Assembly (NCBI RefSeq): GCF_010731775.1
Contig: NZ_AP022590.1
Coordinates: forward strand, 1,488,001 to 1,552,000
From: Mycobacterium mantenii
Lineage (GTDB): Bacteria; Actinomycetota; Actinomycetes; Mycobacteriales; Mycobacteriaceae
Reading direction: 5' to 3'
DNA length: 64,000 nt
Positions 18,539-28,416 of this stretch are shown piece after piece. Positions within the stretch are counted from its first letter, which is position 1. Every line of letters starts with the position of its first letter. Both the position numbers and the translations under genes were made by a program. The notes beneath the pieces are model-generated. The model saw only the letters and a program-made list of their open reading frames with translations. It had not been told where the DNA came from and did not search any database.

Positions 18539-19195
18539 TCAGCTCCCGATCGACGTTGGATCGAAGCGCCGATCCAACGTCGAGGCAAACACCGCCGCTT
18601 GGGTCCGCCGCTCCATACCGAGCTTGGTCAGCAGCCGGGAGACGTAGTTCTTCACCGTCTTCTCGGCCAAGAACATCCGGGCCGCGATCTGCCGGTTGGT
18701 CAGGCCCTCGCCGAGCAGGCTGAGCAGCGTTCGCTCACGTTCGGTCAATCCGGACAGCGGATCCCTGTGCTCCGGGGCGCCGCGGAGCCTCGCCATCAGC
18801 GCGGCAGCCGCGCGATTGTCCAGCAGCGACTTACCAGCACCCACGTCCTTGATCGCCTGCGCGAGCTCCATCCCCCTGATGTCCTTGACGACGTAGCCGC
18901 TGGCGCCGGCCAGGATCGCCTCGAGCATCGCCTCATCGGAAGTGAACGACGTCAACATCAGACACCGCAGCTCTGGGAGCTCCGACAGCAGGTCACGGCA
19001 CAATTCGATGCCGTTGCCATCGGGGAGGCGCACGTCGAGCACGGCGACGTCGGGCCGCGTCGCAGGTATTCGCACCATCGCTTCGGACACTGAGCCCGCA
19101 TCGCCGATGACGTCCAGCTCGGGTTCCGCTGCCAGCAGATCGGTAAGTCCGCGGCGCACCACTTCATGGTCATCAACCAAGAAGACTGTAACCAT
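18539..19195 (-). CDS. devR: Dormancy response regulator DosR/DevR
   Basis: A NarL/FixJ response regulator of 218 aa, close to M. tuberculosis DosR along its length. Receiver: acidic pocket VDDHE, phospho-acceptor Asp54 (VLDVRLPD), Lys104 (VVKDI). C-terminal LuxR-type HTH: residues about 150-210, with the DNA-contacting Lys179, Lys182 and Asn183 all present in [12 protein letters not shown]. Thr198 is conserved; the equivalent of Thr205, a reported PknH site, is Ser here. ATG at 19195 with AGGAAGGA upstream. Operon: two USPs upstream and devS downstream, under the box at 20993-21012. It should bind the palindromes reported throughout this window. Confidence 0.97.
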   Translation of the reverse strand: MVTVFLVDDHEVVRRGLTDLLAAEPELDVIGDAGSVSEAMVRIPATRPDVAVLDVRLPDGNGIELCRDLLSELPELRCLMLTSFTSDEAMLEAILAGASGYVVKDIRGMELAQAIKDVGAGKSLLDNRAAAALMARLRGAPEHRDPLSGLTERERTLLSLLGEGLTNRQIAARMFLAEKTVKNYVSRLLTKLGMERRTQAAVFASTLDRRFDPTSIGS

Positions 19196-19277
19196 GGCGA
19201 GTCCTTCCTGTCGGCCGGGCGAGACACCAGTGTCGGGGAAATTTCGCGAGATTTTGCATCGTCATCGTCGTCCGATC

Positions 19278-20135
19278 TCACAGATGCCGGCCTTTGACGA
19301 CCAGCAGCGAGCAGTCGCCGTCTTGGAGCACGGCACTGCCGACCGGCCCAATCAGTTCTTTCAGGTGTTCACGGTTATCGGAGCCGACTATGGCGAGCTG
19401 CACCGATCCGCGGTTGCCTGCCAAATATTCGAAGAGGGTGTTGTGTACCGCCGCCGACTCCACCCGAATCTCGGGGTAGCGGCGTCGCCAACCGGCCAGG
19501 CGGCGGTCCAGGTCGGCGATCGCGCGACGGTCGTCCTTATCCTCGGCCGCCGCGCCGTAGGACACGGTTCGCCGGCATATGATCGCCTGAACCGTGGCGC
19601 TGCGCGTCCGAGCTTCTTCCATGGCAACGCCCAGCAACTCACCGCAATCGGAAGAGTTGCCCACCTCGACCACGATCCTGCCGCCCAGCTGTCCGGTCTG
19701 ATCGTGAAGTCCCCTAACGATCGCCACGTGACACTGCGCGGAGATTGCCAGGGCGGCGGCGGTGGAACCCACCCGGCCCGCTCGAAAATGGCGCAACCCC
19801 ATCGCGCCTACACACACCATGGCCGCTGATGCCGATACCGCAATCAATGACCTGATCGCCGGCCCCTGGACGATCTCCATCTCCGTCTTGACCTGCTGAC
19901 CCGTGGATTCGATTGCCGTGAGCGCACGGCCGATTGCGGTTTCCGCGGCGGCGAACGTGCGCGCGAGAACCTCCGGTTCGGCATCGAGCCCCTTGCCCTG
20001 CTCCATCGCATACATCAATCGCAGCGGAGCGTCCCGCCTCACCGCCTCGTCTACCGCCCAAAGCGCCGCCTGCACCGCGGCCTTCGACCCGTCGATACCG
20101 ACGGCGATCGGTCGATCTGTCCGTAACTCGTTCAT
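19278..20135 (-). CDS. Universal stress protein upstream of devR (Rv3134c-like)
   Basis: A Usp of 285 aa from the ATG at 20135; a GTG at 20159 that overlaps the preceding stop is the alternative. First domain: PIAVGIDGSKAAVQAAL and a nonclassical loop (VGAMGLRHFRAGRVGST). The second domain is divergent, ending in a C-terminal strand CSLLVVKG. Position directly upstream of devR-devS is that of Rv3134c in M. tuberculosis, where it shares the devR operon. No independent promoter palindrome is visible in the 17-bp gap upstream. Confidence 0.92.
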   Translation of the reverse strand: MNELRTDRPIAVGIDGSKAAVQAALWAVDEAVRRDAPLRLMYAMEQGKGLDAEPEVLARTFAAAETAIGRALTAIESTGQQVKTEMEIVQGPAIRSLIAVSASAAMVCVGAMGLRHFRAGRVGSTAAALAISAQCHVAIVRGLHDQTGQLGGRIVVEVGNSSDCGELLGVAMEEARTRSATVQAIICRRTVSYGAAAEDKDDRRAIADLDRRLAGWRRRYPEIRVESAAVHNTLFEYLAGNRGSVQLAIVGSDNREHLKELIGPVGSAVLQDGDCSLLVVKGRHL

Positions 20136-20151
20136 CGCGAGGCTGTCGGAT

Positions 20152-20922
20152 CTAGTCACGGATGATCAGCACTGAGCAGTCGGGATAACCCAAAATGGGG
20201 TGCGAGTTGGGTGTGCCGAGCTCGGCGATTTGATCCGCATCGACTTTGCCGACAACGGCGAGTTCAATTGCACTGCTGTGGTTTTCAGAGGACCTCGAGC
20301 CGGTGCCGGCTGCGACGACCTGAACGGGCACGTCCGGGTAGCGCCGAACCCAGCTGTTGAGGCGTCGATCGATCTGCCGCACAGTGGCGTTGCGTCGCCG
20401 ACCTTCCTCCATGGCCTGGTGGACAACCTCTTCGTTATCGGGTTCATCGTTGAGCACCACGGCGATCACACCGGGCTGCGCCGGCGTTCCGTCAGGGTTG
20501 GTTCGGATGATGGCCACCGGGCAGTGGGCACGCATCGCCAACGCGGCCTCCGTTGTCCCCAGCAACTTCTCGGCCGCCCATCCACGCCGATCGGTTCCGA
20601 CACACACCAGGGCCGCATCCACCGATTCATTGATCAACACCTGCTCCGGGTCGCCCGAGAGCAGGACCGTTTCAAGTTCAACGGCTTTTCTCGCACCCTG
20701 CACGGCAACTTCGGCTTGGCAAAGGGCGGTCTCGCCGGCTTCGAGTTCCCAGTCGGAAGGCTGCGCGGACGTGGATCGCGATCCCTTGCGTCCGACGACG
20801 TGGACGAGGCGAAGGGGTAGCTGTCGCGTGATCGCTTCGTCGACCGCCCATTTCGCAGCGTTGACCCCAGCTTGCGACCCGTCAACGCCGACGACTACCG
20901 ACTTCGAGTGCAGCTGATTCAT
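20152..20922 (-). CDS. Universal stress protein, first gene of the devRS operon (Rv2028c-like position)
   Basis: A 256-aa Usp: SVVVGVDGSQAGVNAAKWA at the N-terminus, loop VGTDRRGWAAEKLLGTTEAA, and a shortened second domain with an Asn/Ser-rich insertion near residue 215. ATG at 20922 with AGGAGCTCCG upstream. It follows a DosR box at 20993-21012 and starts the USP-USP-devR-devS unit. It also lies next to pfkB, as Rv2028c does next to Rv2029c, so this gene marks the junction of two M. tuberculosis gene orders. Confidence 0.91.
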   Translation of the reverse strand: MNQLHSKSVVVGVDGSQAGVNAAKWAVDEAITRQLPLRLVHVVGRKGSRSTSAQPSDWELEAGETALCQAEVAVQGARKAVELETVLLSGDPEQVLINESVDAALVCVGTDRRGWAAEKLLGTTEAALAMRAHCPVAIIRTNPDGTPAQPGVIAVVLNDEPDNEEVVHQAMEEGRRRNATVRQIDRRLNSWVRRYPDVPVQVVAAGTGSRSSENHSSAIELAVVGKVDADQIAELGTPNSHPILGYPDCSVLIIRD

Positions 20923-20992
20923 CGGAGCTCCTGCAGTTGCGGTCGATCACTTATCGGCTCACTGCCAGGCTAGGGATTTTCCACCCGTTATG

Positions 20993-21012
20993 GAGGGGTC
21001 CTTAGGCCTTAC
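20993..21012. promoter_or_regulatory. Predicted DosR box for the USP-USP-devR-devS operon (autoregulation)
   Basis: Core GGGTCCTTAGGCCT, 71 bp upstream of the first USP start (20922). A weaker site with GGGATTTTCCACCC lies between it and the gene at about 20973-20986. Placement implies positive autoregulation of devR, as known in M. tuberculosis. Confidence 0.75.
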
Positions 21013-21073
21013 CTCGACAGCCGTTCGTCCCGAAGGTGCGACACCGAAGACGGTTTGGTAGATGAGCATTCGC

Positions 21074-22081
21074 TCAACGGCGGCTGAGGTCGCACGGCTC
21101 GGCGGCCAGTGCAAATAATTTCTCGACGTCCGCCCGGGTACTGACTTCCGTACCAGGCGTCATCGACATCGCTGCGCCCGCCGCTATGCCCAAGCGGACG
21201 GATTTGACGAGCGGCCATCCGCGGCTGAGCCCGGTCGCGATGGCGCCCACCATGGCATCGCCCGCCCCGACACCGCTCCCACCGCCGTGTACCGTGATTG
21301 CGGAGAATCGCTGGTCGCCCTGCGGCGTCGCGAGGAGCGCTCCGCGAGACCCCAGCGACACGAGGACCACTTGCGCGCAACCGCTTTCGACAAGCAAATT
21401 TGCGGCGGCCAATTGTTCGGACTCGGTGACGAGCAGGCCGCCGACGCGCTCGCCCAGTTCCCGCACGCTCGCCTTGAGCAAATACACACCAGAAGAGATG
21501 TGCTGCAATCCCCCGCCGGACGTGTCCAGGATAAGCCGGGCGCCCATGTCCCGGCATATGTCGGCCACCCGCTGGTAGTAGTCGGGCGGTACGCCTGGTG
21601 GCAGGCTACCGCTTGCGACGACGAAGTCGGCCGACTCCGCCTCCGCCCGCAGCCGGTCGAGACATCGCGACTGTTCGGCGGACGACAGCCATGGTCCGGG
21701 AAGAACGAAACGGTATTGCCGACCGGAACTATTTTCGTTGACAGTGAAGCTTTCACGAGTCGACGCCGCGATCTCGATCTGCTGACAGGGCACGCCCTCC
21801 TCCCGGACAAACGACGCCACAAGAGCACCGGTCGGTCCGCCGACGGTGAATATGGCGGATACCGAAGCACCGAGAACATTCGCGACGCGAGCAACGTTGA
21901 TGCCGCCGCCGCCTGGATCGTAACGTGTTGCCTGGCAGCGCATTTTGTCGGTCGGCCGCACCACGTCAACGCTAGTTGTGATGTCCAGGGCCGGATTCAT
22001 GGTCAACGTGACGATCTGCACCCGGCCGGGCGGTGCGTGGGTTGGCGCATCCATGTCCGTTGGCTCCGCTCCGTTGGTCAC
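21074..22081 (-). CDS. pfkB: PfkB-family sugar kinase (Rv2029c-like)
   Basis: Ribokinase-fold kinase of 335 aa, expected to phosphorylate fructose-6-phosphate or tagatose-6-phosphate. N-terminal GG motif ([17 protein letters not shown]) and C-terminal anion hole with catalytic Asp ([13 protein letters not shown]) are intact. The GTG at 22081 overlaps the stop of the preceding gene in GTGA; an ATG at 22054 is an alternative. Gene order pfkB, phosphoribosyltransferase/esterase, hspX equals Rv2029c-Rv2031c. Under hypoxia it may support the glycolytic or reductive carbon flow. Confidence 0.92.
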   Translation of the reverse strand: MTNGAEPTDMDAPTHAPPGRVQIVTLTMNPALDITTSVDVVRPTDKMRCQATRYDPGGGGINVARVANVLGASVSAIFTVGGPTGALVASFVREEGVPCQQIEIAASTRESFTVNENSSGRQYRFVLPGPWLSSAEQSRCLDRLRAEAESADFVVASGSLPPGVPPDYYQRVADICRDMGARLILDTSGGGLQHISSGVYLLKASVRELGERVGGLLVTESEQLAAANLLVESGCAQVVLVSLGSRGALLATPQGDQRFSAITVHGGGSGVGAGDAMVGAIATGLSRGWPLVKSVRLGIAAGAAMSMTPGTEVSTRADVEKLFALAAEPCDLSRR

Positions 22082-24123
22082 AGTCCGGTGGGGTACGTCT
22101 CCGGTGTTTCGCCGGCGATCCAGAGGCTGGTGGGCTCCAGGGGCTCGAGCGCCCGGGTGCTATCGATATGGATCATCGCGTCGAACTGGTCCGCGGGCCG
22201 CACGTGGAAGTAGTGGCTTTGCCGTTCCGTTTCGGGCCGGTAGATGACGCCGATGGCGCGTCCCAACCGAACGGCGCTGAGCGGGTCGGCGGCTTCCGGC
22301 TTGATGAGTGCCGACACCAGGAACGAGGGCTTCCCGGCCTCGTGCAGGAGTTCCTCGATACTTCCGTTGAGCGCCGGCCGAACGGTCTTTCGCTCCGCCA
22401 CGCCGCCCCACTCGCTGGCGGCGGTGACCGTGCCGTCGTACGTGCTGAACCCGATCAGCCGGGACTCTTCGCCATACTCTTGACGGACGAGCTGTCCGAG
22501 CGTGAGCTGCCCATCCGCCCAGACTTCCGTCGCCCGGGCATCGCCGACATGAGAGTTATGAGCCCACACCACGATTCGCGCCGACGGAACATCCGAATGA
22601 CGGTCCAGATGTTTCACCAGCGCCCCGAGTGTCTGTGCCATGTGCGTGTCGCGCAGGTTCCATGAGCTGACGCGCCCGCTGAACATCGTCCGGTAGTACA
22701 TCTCAGCGTTGCGAACGGTCTGCGCATTCTGCTCGGCGTAGAACAGTTCGTCTTCCGCGAGCAGTCCATCCATGCGCGCGTAGGCCAGTGCGTGACGCTG
22801 GATGTCCACCAGCTGTTCGACGGCTTGCGTCTCACACGACGGGCCGGCGCCGAATGCCGCCGCAAAACCGTACGCCTGGCCGTCATCGGCGGAGGCGTGA
22901 TCGAAGCACACATAGCGCTCCCGCGCCCGCGCCGCCGCCTTCGGATCGATCTTGTCGAGGTAGCCGATAACTTCCTGCAACGATCGGTGCAGGCTGTACA
23001 GATCGAGTCCGTAGAATCCGGCCTGCCGTTGTCCGTTCGACTCCTGCCGTTGGTTGCGCGCACGGAGCCAATCAACGAAATCACGAACGACTGTGTTGCG
23101 CCACATCCAGGCCGGAAAGCGCTCGAACCCGCTCAATGCGGCGTCCGCGCTTTCGTCTTCGCCCCGGCCGTGTACGTACCGATTCACCCGGTAGGCGTCA
23201 GGCCAGTCGGCCTCCGCGGCGACTGCGCAAAACCCCTTCTCGTCAATCAGCCATTTCGTGATTGCGGCCCGCGCCTCGTAAAACTCATGAGTGCCATGCG
23301 AACTCTCGCCGATCAGTACGATCCGCGCATCACCGATCAGCTCGTCCAACGTTTCACGGGGCGGGACACCCGCCGGTGCATCGATGGCCACACTGGCGAC
23401 AATCTGGGCCGGGGCCCACTCCGCGGCCGTCGTCGCCGGCGCCGCTGTCGTGGGTGTGGCGAGCAGCTGACGAACCTCCTCGTCGGTGACCTGACGGAAG
23501 TCCCAGAACGACTCCCCAACGGCGAGAAATGGGGTTGGCATGCTTGCGCAGACGACGTCGTCCACCAGGCCGGCGAACTCCCGGCAGGTAGATTCCGGGG
23601 CCGCGGGCACGGCCATCACGATCTGGGCGGGCTCGGCCTCACGCAATGCCTGCACCGCCGCGAGCATGCTTGCGCCGGTGGCCAGACCATCATCGACGAG
23701 GATGACCGTTTTGCCGGCCACCTCCACAGGTGGACGTCCGTCGCGGTAGGCGGCCTCGCGCCGAATCAGTTCCCGGCCTTCGCGTTCGGCGATGAACCGC
23801 AGTTGCTGTGGGGTGATCCGCAGGCCCCGCACGACGTCGTCATTGACGACGACGCGCCCCCCGCTCGCCAGTGCCCCGACCGCGAACTCTTCATGCCCGG
23901 GCGCACCGAGCTTGCGCACGATGAAGGCGTCCAGCGGGGCGTGCAGCGCTGCGGCTACCTCCCATGCCACGGGCAACCCTCCCCTGGCCAAACCCAGGAC
24001 GATCACGTCTGGTCGATCCCGGTAGGCGGTGAGCAGGTTTGCCAGCACCTGCCCGGCCTCGCGGCGGTCGCGGAACACGCGCCGCGGCGAGCGCCGGGTG
24101 ACGTCAGCCGCTGTGGTCATCAT
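22078..24123 (-). CDS. Phosphoribosyltransferase-erythromycin esterase fusion (Rv2030c-like)
   Basis: A 681-aa cytoplasmic fusion, the same length as I recall for Rv2030c when the ATG at 24123 is used (10 nt after hspX). Residues 1 to about 215 are a type I phosphoribosyltransferase domain with the PRPP loop [13 protein letters not shown]. Residues about 235-680 match the erythromycin-esterase family, with [10 protein letters not shown] and EADWPD, whose His and Glu residues form the catalytic site in Ere proteins. The ORF extends upstream to 24312 but that part overlaps hspX. Substrates are unknown; macrolide hydrolysis is not implied. Confidence 0.9.
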   Translation of the reverse strand: MMTTAADVTRRSPRRVFRDRREAGQVLANLLTAYRDRPDVIVLGLARGGLPVAWEVAAALHAPLDAFIVRKLGAPGHEEFAVGALASGGRVVVNDDVVRGLRITPQQLRFIAEREGRELIRREAAYRDGRPPVEVAGKTVILVDDGLATGASMLAAVQALREAEPAQIVMAVPAAPESTCREFAGLVDDVVCASMPTPFLAVGESFWDFRQVTDEEVRQLLATPTTAAPATTAAEWAPAQIVASVAIDAPAGVPPRETLDELIGDARIVLIGESSHGTHEFYEARAAITKWLIDEKGFCAVAAEADWPDAYRVNRYVHGRGEDESADAALSGFERFPAWMWRNTVVRDFVDWLRARNQRQESNGQRQAGFYGLDLYSLHRSLQEVIGYLDKIDPKAAARARERYVCFDHASADDGQAYGFAAAFGAGPSCETQAVEQLVDIQRHALAYARMDGLLAEDELFYAEQNAQTVRNAEMYYRTMFSGRVSSWNLRDTHMAQTLGALVKHLDRHSDVPSARIVVWAHNSHVGDARATEVWADGQLTLGQLVRQEYGEESRLIGFSTYDGTVTAASEWGGVAERKTVRPALNGSIEELLHEAGKPSFLVSALIKPEAADPLSAVRLGRAIGVIYRPETERQSHYFHVRPADQFDAMIHIDSTRALEPLEPTSLWIAGETPETYPTGL

Positions 24124-24133
24124 GCGCCCGCGG

Positions 24134-24571
24134 TCACTGACCATTGGCCGATTGCACTTCGATGTGTCGCTCGGCCGGCTTCGCTTCCGAAACTGCCACC
24201 GCGACAGTGAGAATCCCCTTGTCGTAAGTGGCTTCGATGCTTCCCTCGTCAGCACCGGCCGGCAGGGACACACTCCGAACGAACGTGCCGTACGAGAACT
24301 CCGAGCGCCCATCGAAGTCCTTCCTCTCGCTACGCTCCGCCTTGATCGTCAGGTGGCCGTCACGCACGGTGATGTCGATGTCCTTTGCGGGGTCGACGCC
24401 CGGCATTTCCGCGCGCACCACATAGCGACCGTCTTTCATCTCGTCCTCGAGCCGCATCACGCGGGTGTCGAAGGCAGGACGCAGCCCGGCCAGGGATGGA
24501 AAGCCGGCGAATAGCTCCGAGAACTCCGGGAACAGCGACATCGGCCGGCGCCGAAGGGAAACGGTGCTCAT
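24134..24571 (-). CDS. hspX: Alpha-crystallin small heat-shock protein HspX (copy 1)
   Basis: 16-kDa Hsp20 chaperone of 145 aa, Rv2031c type. N-terminal [21 protein letters not shown], then the alpha-crystallin domain (about residues 40-135) with GILTV as the last beta strand. ATG at 24571 with AGGAG 7 nt upstream. It is first in the hspX, Rv2030c-like, pfkB chain and has a near-perfect DosR box 69 bp upstream. A second copy lies at 42018-42449; this one has Lys/Asp substitutions ([22 protein letters not shown]) that make it slightly the more diverged from M. tuberculosis HspX. Confidence 0.96.
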   Translation of the reverse strand: MSTVSLRRRPMSLFPEFSELFAGFPSLAGLRPAFDTRVMRLEDEMKDGRYVVRAEMPGVDPAKDIDITVRDGHLTIKAERSERKDFDGRSEFSYGTFVRSVSLPAGADEGSIEATYDKGILTVAVAVSEAKPAERHIEVQSANGQ

Positions 24572-24639
24572 GGGTATCTCCTGATATCGAGATTTGCAAT
24601 GGTTGCGCTGTCCATCGCACCAATCGGCCGGCAATGCCG

Positions 24640-24659
24640 AAAGGGACCGAAGTCCCCGG
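24640..24659. promoter_or_regulatory. Predicted DosR box for hspX copy 1
   Basis: Core GGGACCGAAGTCCC is a full palindrome, 69 bp upstream of the hspX start at 24571. It is among the strongest sites in the window. Confidence 0.85.
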
Positions 24660-24726
24660 GTCGTAGGTCGTTCGTCAGCTCCCCACCGGCCGCGACGGCG
24701 GTGGCTCGCACCGGCGGCACAAGGTA

Positions 24727-24754
24727 TCTCGCGGCCACCCTCTCGCGGCCACCC
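24727..24754. repeat. Tandem duplication of a 14-bp unit
   Basis: TCTCGCGGCCACCC occurs twice head to tail (24727-24740 and 24741-24754) in the gap between the 83-aa gene and hspX. It looks like a simple slippage duplication. Confidence 0.8.
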
Positions 24755-24796
24755 TCGAACGCCTTCGGCGGCAGAACGGCGCGTGGTCGCGGCCGG

Positions 24797-25048
24797 CTAC
24801 CGGCTGGGTGGAAGCCGTTGCGACTGCGCACTGATGCATCCCATGACGCGGTCGAACACGAGGCCGAATGCGTCGCCATCCTCAGCGATGCTGAACAGGC
24901 CCCGCTGGCGAAGAAACCCCTCGAGCCGCCGATCCAGCGGCCAATCCGCATAGATGTCGTCCGCATAGGTGGAATTGGTGAATTGCCAAGCGAGCGCGTC
25001 GACATCGGAACCAGTCAGCAGTAATCGATCATCCAGCGGAGAGACCAT
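24797..25048 (-). CDS. Small hypothetical protein, 83 aa, upstream of hspX
   Basis: Unknown function. The ATG at 25048 has AGGGAAG 6 nt upstream. The protein is acidic in its first two thirds (DDRLLLTGSDVDALAWQF, then a Tyr/Asp-rich turn) and ends with a basic Arg/Gln tail; no signal peptide or transmembrane segment. It precedes hspX on the same strand by 225 bp and has its own DosR-type box at 25206-25225. A longer overlapping frame (24568-25005) has poor composition and no ribosome binding site, so I prefer this one. M. tuberculosis has no equivalent between Rv2031c and Rv2032 that I recall. Confidence 0.68.
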   Translation of the reverse strand: MVSPLDDRLLLTGSDVDALAWQFTNSTYADDIYADWPLDRRLEGFLRQRGLFSIAEDGDAFGLVFDRVMGCISAQSQRLPPSR

Positions 25049-25205
25049 TTCACTTCCCTGTATATGTACCTGCAGTATGCGCCGCGTCGTCGCGTATGAG
25101 CTTCTTTGGTCAGTGCCGATGTCATTTCAGTGCCCTATCGCGAAGTAAGGCGACCCCGGATTAAATCGGTGGCCGCTTCATTTTTTCGTTGTGATCGGGT
25201 ATCGC

Positions 25206-25225
25206 ATAGAGCCTGAAGTCCCTAT
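25206..25225. promoter_or_regulatory. Predicted DosR box upstream of the 83-aa gene
   Basis: Core GAGCCTGAAGTCCC with an intact right half. It lies 158 bp upstream of the start at 25048 in the 240-bp gap after the nitroreductase gene; nothing else is visible in that gap. Confidence 0.6.
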
Positions 25226-25288
25226 TGATCGGGCTGCTCGCCCGCTGACAACTACCGGTCGCCCGCCAGACTCAGCGCGCCAGAGGCC

Positions 25289-26272
25289 CTAGCGTCGGAT
25301 CTCCAACACGTCGCTCAGCGGTCGCCGCGGCGTCCGCTGGGGATGCAAGTCACCCTCGGGCTCGACTCCCACCCGGATCAAGACCTGCGGCAGGGCGAAC
25401 CGGCCGGTCAGGTCCCGGATCATCTCCCTGGTCGATTCCAGCTCCGTGATGTGGGTTACCGGGCACGTCGACAAGCCGGCCATCGTGGACTCCAGCAAGA
25501 CCGTTGACAGCGCCTCGCCGCATCGGAGGGCGTCGAGCCGCGAGTCTCCGAGTGTCGACAGGACGAGAATTACCGCTTCGTCGTAGGTCCCCGCTGAACT
25601 CCGCTCGTCCAACGGGTCGACCGGGAACCGGCGGTTCACATCGACTCTGCGGTCGTCCGATTCCGAAATCAGTGCGCTTTCGGGAATACCCTCGTACTTT
25701 CTCAACGGCGATGTCCACCAATCCAATTCGTGGTGGTAATTGTCGTCGTAGCGGCGCAGGGCTTCGGTGAGCCGAGCCGCTTCCGCCAGCCGCGGCCGCG
25801 CCTCTACACCCAGCACGTCGAGGGTGACGAAAGCATCCTCCAACGCGTTGCGAAGCACTGGTTCGAACGACGACCAATGCTTCGGAGCTGCAAACGGCAG
25901 CCTGCTTGTCCGGCGACGCAATATCGCGTCGGCAAGGTCGCGGCGGGCCGGCGCGACATAATCGGTCAACACAAAGTCGATCGAGGCGAGGTGGTCGAGA
26001 TTGTTCGGATTGGGAAATGGCTCGACGTTCGTGTTCCAGCCGACCGTAGCCATGGCGACCCGAAAGTGATCAAGCGCCGCACCACAGCTGATGATCGCCT
26101 CCCGTCCGGATTTGTCGGTCGAGGCCACCGTTCGGTGCGGATCGAGGAATAGGTCGACGCCGGAGCCGCCCGCAATCCAGCGCCAGGGCTGACTGTTGTG
26201 CAGCGACGGAGCATGACAGGCCAACTCGACCGCCGCCGTGATCACGTTGGTGTCCGCCGTCATTTGGGTCAT
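25289..26272 (-). CDS. Acg-family nitroreductase-like flavoprotein (Rv2032/Rv3131/Rv3127 type)
   Basis: A 327-aa protein of the DosR-linked Acg family. It has the two-lobed nitroreductase fold: N-terminal ACHAPSLHNSQPWRW (FMN-contact segment) and C-terminal CGEALSTVLLESTMAGLST. Acg proteins bind FMN but have a lid over the site and are thought to sequester flavin rather than reduce nitro compounds. ATG at 26272 chosen for AGGTG upstream; the open frame extends to 26563 through promoter sequence. Neighbour of hspX, like Rv2032, but on the same strand as hspX rather than divergent from it. Confidence 0.92.
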   Translation of the reverse strand: MTQMTADTNVITAAVELACHAPSLHNSQPWRWIAGGSGVDLFLDPHRTVASTDKSGREAIISCGAALDHFRVAMATVGWNTNVEPFPNPNNLDHLASIDFVLTDYVAPARRDLADAILRRRTSRLPFAAPKHWSSFEPVLRNALEDAFVTLDVLGVEARPRLAEAARLTEALRRYDDNYHHELDWWTSPLRKYEGIPESALISESDDRRVDVNRRFPVDPLDERSSAGTYDEAVILVLSTLGDSRLDALRCGEALSTVLLESTMAGLSTCPVTHITELESTREMIRDLTGRFALPQVLIRVGVEPEGDLHPQRTPRRPLSDVLEIRR

Positions 26273-26326
26273 CACTTTCACCTGTCTGTCTATGGCTACG
26301 ACCTTTCGGCAAACGGGCACCCGACG

Positions 26327-26368
26327 CCAGGGTCCTAGGTCCCCACCGTTCCGTCCTTGGACTCCACG
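26327..26368. promoter_or_regulatory. Predicted paired DosR boxes between acg-like gene and acsA
   Basis: Box 1 at 26327-26346 has core GGGTCCTAGGTCCC, essentially palindromic, 55 bp upstream of the nitroreductase start. Box 2 at about 26349-26368 contains GTCCTTGGACTCC. They could serve the divergent acsA operon as well, but its start at 26617 is 250 bp away. The remaining 26369-26616 shows no other feature I can support. Confidence 0.8.
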
Positions 26369-26616
26369 GCGGCAAGGCCTCACGCAGCCGACTCCCGCGT
26401 CGAACTGCAGCGACTCAAAGGACGAAACACGTCGCTGTCGATGACTTTCTTCTCTATTGCGGCCTGCAGCACCCGGAAAACGATGAAGACACCCACGCGA
26501 CGAAAGGGACAGTGATGGCAGCCATCTGCCGCGTCGAGCACTACTCCGGGAGCCCTCAACCACGCTTGAGGAAGGTTCTTGCTGTCACCGATCGGACAGA
26601 CCTCTAGGACTTCCGC

Positions 26617-28416
26617 ATGGATATCATCCGCAAACTGCCCCGTGACTTGACCATCCCGCCGAACCTCATGAATTACGAGGAGGCGCGTGCGAAATTCCGC
26701 TGGTCCGATGTGCCGCAGCTGTGCGAGGGCATGGGTCCGGGCGGATGCAACATCGCCTACGCCGCCGTCGACCGACACGCAGTCGGCGTGACCGCCAACC
26801 GCACCGCGTTGCGCTTCATCACCGGCAAGGGCTGGGACGGTGCGATCGGGACGCACGATCTCAGCTACGCCGAGCTCGGCCGGTTTTGCATGCGATTTTC
26901 CGGCGTGCTGCGCTCGCTGGGCATCAACAAGGGCGGTCGCGTCTTCACGCTCATGGGTCGTAGCCCCGAGCAGTACATCACCATCATGGGTGCGCTGCGC
27001 AACGGCAGTGTCGTCTCACCCTTGTTCTCGGCCTTCGGACCCGAGCCGATCACCACGAGAATAGACATCGGGCAGGCTGACGTGCTGGTGACCACCAAGG
27101 CGATTTACGAGCGCAAGATCGCCAAGGTCCGCCATCGGATACCCTCGGTCCGGCACATCTTGGTGGTCGACGAAACCAGATCCGACGTTCAGTTGCCCGG
27201 AACGCTGAACTTCTGGCAATGGATGGACGCCGCCAACGAGAACACGCCGATCGAACCCACCACCGCCGACGACCCGGCGCTGCTGCACTTCACCAGCGGA
27301 ACCACCGGTACACCCAAAGGCGCAATTCACGTCCACGGTGCGGTCGCGATGCACTACGTCACCGGCTTGTACGCGCTCGACCTGCACCGTGACGACACCT
27401 ATTGGTGCACAGCGGATCCCGGTTGGGTTACCGGCATGTCCTACGGGATCATCAGTCCCCTGCTGCATGGAGTCACCTCGATCGTCGACGAGGCGGAGTT
27501 CGATGCGAAGCGGTGGTACGGGATTCTGCAAGACCAGGGTGTGTCGATCTGGTATACGGCACCAACCGCGATAAGGATGCTGATCAAAGCGGGCCCCGAA
27601 CTGCCGGCGCAGTACAATTTTCCACGACTGCGATTTATCGCGAGTGTGGGCGAGCCGCTCAACCCCGAGGCGGTGTGGTGGGGAAAGCGGGTGCTGGGCT
27701 TGCCAATTCATGACAACTGGTGGCAGACGGAAACCGGCGGGATCATGATCGCGAACACCCCGGCGTTCGACATCAAGCCCGGCTCGATGGGCCGACCGCT
27801 TCCCGGCGTGGACGCATATATCGTGGGCCACAACGACGACGGCACCATCACGGTCATCGATCAACCCGACGTCGAGGGCGAGCTCGCGCTCAAGCCAGGC
27901 TGGCCATCGATGTTTCGCGGCTATCTGAACGCCGCGGATCGATACCGGAAGTGTTTCGCGGATGGACTGTATCTGACCGGAGACCTCGCGAAGAAGGACG
28001 CCGACGGGTACTTCTGGTTCGTCGGACGCAAAGACGATGTGATCAAGTCGGCGGGACATCTGATCGGTCCCTTCGAGGTGGAGAGCGCGCTGACCGATCA
28101 TCCGGCGGTGGCGGAGGCGGCGGTCATCGGCAAGCCCGATCCGACCGTCGGCGAAATGGTCAAAGCGTTCGTCACTCTGAAGAACGGCATAGTCGGCGAC
28201 GAGGACCTGCGCCTGGAACTGATTGGCCACGCGCGCAAGCGACTCGGGGCCACGGTGGCGCCGAAGGAGCTCGATTTCGTCGACTCGCTGCCACACACGA
28301 GCAGCGGCAAGATCATGCGCCGGCTGCTGAAGGCTCGTGAGTTGGGACTGCCCGAGGGTGATACCTCCACCATCGAGCAGCACCCCGACCAGAACGTCGA
28401 AAAGGTACCTTCATGA
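26617..28416 (+). CDS. acsA: Acetyl-CoA synthetase (AMP-forming)
   Basis: Activates acetate to acetyl-CoA through acetyl-AMP; 599 aa, nearer the Bacillus AcsA length than the 650-aa Acs. ATP-binding signature [11 protein letters not shown] (about residues 225-235), the adenylation motif [28 protein letters not shown], and the C-terminal acetylation-type motif [11 protein letters not shown], where Lys acetylation inactivates family members. It is the first gene of a five-gene operon and its TGA overlaps the pdhA ATG by 4 bp. The Pat-like GNAT at 16 kb could control it (inference). Confidence 0.93.
   Translation: MDIIRKLPRDLTIPPNLMNYEEARAKFRWSDVPQLCEGMGPGGCNIAYAAVDRHAVGVTANRTALRFITGKGWDGAIGTHDLSYAELGRFCMRFSGVLRSLGINKGGRVFTLMGRSPEQYITIMGALRNGSVVSPLFSAFGPEPITTRIDIGQADVLVTTKAIYERKIAKVRHRIPSVRHILVVDETRSDVQLPGTLNFWQWMDAANENTPIEPTTADDPALLHFTSGTTGTPKGAIHVHGAVAMHYVTGLYALDLHRDDTYWCTADPGWVTGMSYGIISPLLHGVTSIVDEAEFDAKRWYGILQDQGVSIWYTAPTAIRMLIKAGPELPAQYNFPRLRFIASVGEPLNPEAVWWGKRVLGLPIHDNWWQTETGGIMIANTPAFDIKPGSMGRPLPGVDAYIVGHNDDGTITVIDQPDVEGELALKPGWPSMFRGYLNAADRYRKCFADGLYLTGDLAKKDADGYFWFVGRKDDVIKSAGHLIGPFEVESALTDHPAVAEAAVIGKPDPTVGEMVKAFVTLKNGIVGDEDLRLELIGHARKRLGATVAPKELDFVDSLPHTSSGKIMRRLLKARELGLPEGDTSTIEQHPDQNVEKVPS

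Noticed and set aside
22792..24210. Long plus-strand open frame (472 codons) opposite the phosphoribosyltransferase/esterase gene
   Set aside because: Mirror frame of a high-GC gene; composition is His/Arg/Gln-rich without domains, and the minus-strand protein has clear motifs.
24568..25005. 145-codon minus-strand frame overlapping the 83-aa gene and the hspX promoter
   Set aside because: It would cover the strong DosR box and lacks a start signal; the 83-aa frame has better composition.
26594..26615. DosR-like sequence (GACCTCTAGGAC) directly before the acsA ATG
   Set aside because: Matches only the outer bases of the half sites and is too close to the start codon to act as an activator site.
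27016..28383. Minus-strand frame of 455 codons opposite acsA
   Set aside because: Shadow of the acsA coding frame; no protein-like motifs or ribosome binding site.
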